This document shows positions 14,141 to 14,721 of a stretch of DNA of 14,721 nt, one piece after another. The first letter of the stretch is position 1. Every line of letters starts with the position of its first letter. This stretch comes from JAEUMD01 sp964559355. Its GTDB lineage: Bacteria; Pseudomonadota; Alphaproteobacteria; Rhizobiales; Hyphomicrobiaceae. The notes beneath the pieces are model-generated. The model was given only the letters and a program-made list of their open reading frames with translations, searched no databases and was not told where the DNA came from. A program made the translations under genes and the position numbers. Location: assembly GCA_964559355.1 (NCBI GenBank), contig CAZLHQ010000076.1, positions 1 to 14,721 on the forward strand. The letters run 5' to 3'.

Positions 14141-14721
14141 TTATCGTTTCAGTCCAATCGACTTCATGATGATGTTCTTGACGATCGTGGCGACCGAGCG
14201 CGACACCGAGCGCTGCAGTTCCTTGGCCACCATCGTACCCATGCCTTGCGTCTTGCGGCCGCCCGTCGAAGTGCCGCCGCCGAAGATGACATCGGTCCAC
14301 CCACCACCGGAAGCTTCCGCTTCCGCCGCCGCCGCTTCCGTGCGCTTGGTCAGCATCTCGTGCGCCGTCTCGCGATCGACCGCCTCCTCGTATTTGCCAT
14401 AGACCGGGCTATACTCGATGACACCGCGGCGCTCTTCTTCCGACAGCGGGCCGATGCGTCCCTCGGGCGGACGCATCAAAGTGCGCTGCACGATCGAGGG
14501 CTCACCCTTGTTTTCGAGCGTCGAGACCAGAGCTTCGCCGACTTTCAGCTCCTTGATCACTTCTTCGGTGTTGAGCTTGGGGTTGGCGCGGAAGGTTTCA
14601 GCCGCCGCCTTGATAGCCTTCTGCTCCTTGGGTGTGAAGGCGCGCAGGGCATGCTGGATGCGATTGCCGAGCTGCGAGGACACGGTGTCGGGCACGTCGA
14701 GCGGATTCTGGGTGATAAAAT
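14141..14721 (-). CDS. HerA-like ATPase, YjgR/DUF853 family (partial, N-terminus off window)
   Basis: The C-terminal 193 residues or so of a HerA/FtsK-superfamily ATPase-like protein (DUF853, YjgR). The frame is open through the right edge, reading FITQNPLDVPDTVSSQLGN, so the true start lies outside; an internal GTG at the VPD valine is not the start. Family blocks visible are QLGNRIQHALRAFTPKEQKA, EEVIKELKVGEALVSTL, RIGPLSEEER and SPVYGKYEEAVDRE. The Walker A and B motifs would be in the missing part. The C-terminus is Gly/Ala-rich with a conserved-looking basic helix (RSVSRSVATIVKN). Family members are proposed DNA translocases or helicases, with function poorly defined. Its stop touches the cytochrome c region. 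Confidence 0.93.
   Translation of the reverse strand, partial: FITQNPLDVPDTVSSQLGNRIQHALRAFTPKEQKAIKAAAETFRANPKLNTEEVIKELKVGEALVSTLENKGEPSIVQRTLMRPPEGRIGPLSEEERRGVIEYSPVYGKYEEAVDRETAHEMLTKRTEAAAAEAEASGGGWTDVIFGGGTSTGGRKTQGMGTMVAKELQRSVSRSVATIVKNIIMKSIGLKR

Noticed and set aside
14141..14695. Complete small protein starting at the GTG within VPDTV
   Set aside because: The frame continues upstream as FITQNPLD, matching the family, so the gene is a truncated HerA-like protein rather than a short ORF.

Overview
This 14.7-kb window is chromosomal DNA of a high-GC alphaproteobacterium, most likely of the order Hyphomicrobiales (Rhizobiales). The call rests on gene content: a split proton-translocating transhydrogenase with a tiny aa3-oxidase subunit IV gene upstream; a Nudix / DUF6111-like / CCA-transferase operon; a short H-NS-family protein with the SETWTGRGRKP C-terminus; and a YjgR/HerA-like helicase. 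A perfect TTAA-N7-TTAA (CtrA-type) box also fits. No species is assigned. I found no tRNA, rRNA, CRISPR array, transposase or phage gene.

Layout, left to right. (1) 1-949, minus: the 5' part of pntAA, cut by the window edge, preceded by the aa3-type cytochrome oxidase subunit IV gene; both concern inner-membrane energy and redox metabolism. (2) 1220-2574, plus: two tightly coupled genes for exported cysteine-containing proteins that look like divergent tandem paralogues of an unassigned family. (3) 2571-3929, minus: an ABC1/UbiB-family atypical kinase whose stop codon overlaps that of the second paralogue. (4) 3930-4319: a regulatory region with the CtrA-like box and an imperfect 39-bp direct repeat. 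(5) 4320-4889, plus: an exported Pro/Ala-rich protein, converging on a single-domain PilZ protein (4912-5253, minus). (6) 5401-6627, minus: an exported protein with lytic-transglycosylase-like signatures. (7) 6849-9218, plus: a compact operon of a NudL-like CoA pyrophosphatase, a DUF6111-like membrane protein and CCA tRNA nucleotidyltransferase, followed by a small two-helix membrane protein (9323-9571). (8) 9572-11386: a gene-poor stretch around an H-NS-like gene, with a palindromic repeat-like element and two long GC-rich hairpins. (9) 11387-11989, plus: Fe-type superoxide dismutase with a strong terminator. (10) 12349-13623, plus: a patatin-like lipoprotein. (11) 13665-14721, minus: a small periplasmic cytochrome c downstream of, and probably coupled to, the C-terminal part of a HerA-like ATPase that runs off the right edge.

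Most genes are housekeeping or envelope functions rather than an accessory island. I see no clear new defence or mobile system. The least explained parts are the tandem exported paralogues, the transglycosylase-like protein, the Pro/Ala-rich exported protein beside the CtrA-like box, and the hairpin-rich region downstream of the H-NS gene.
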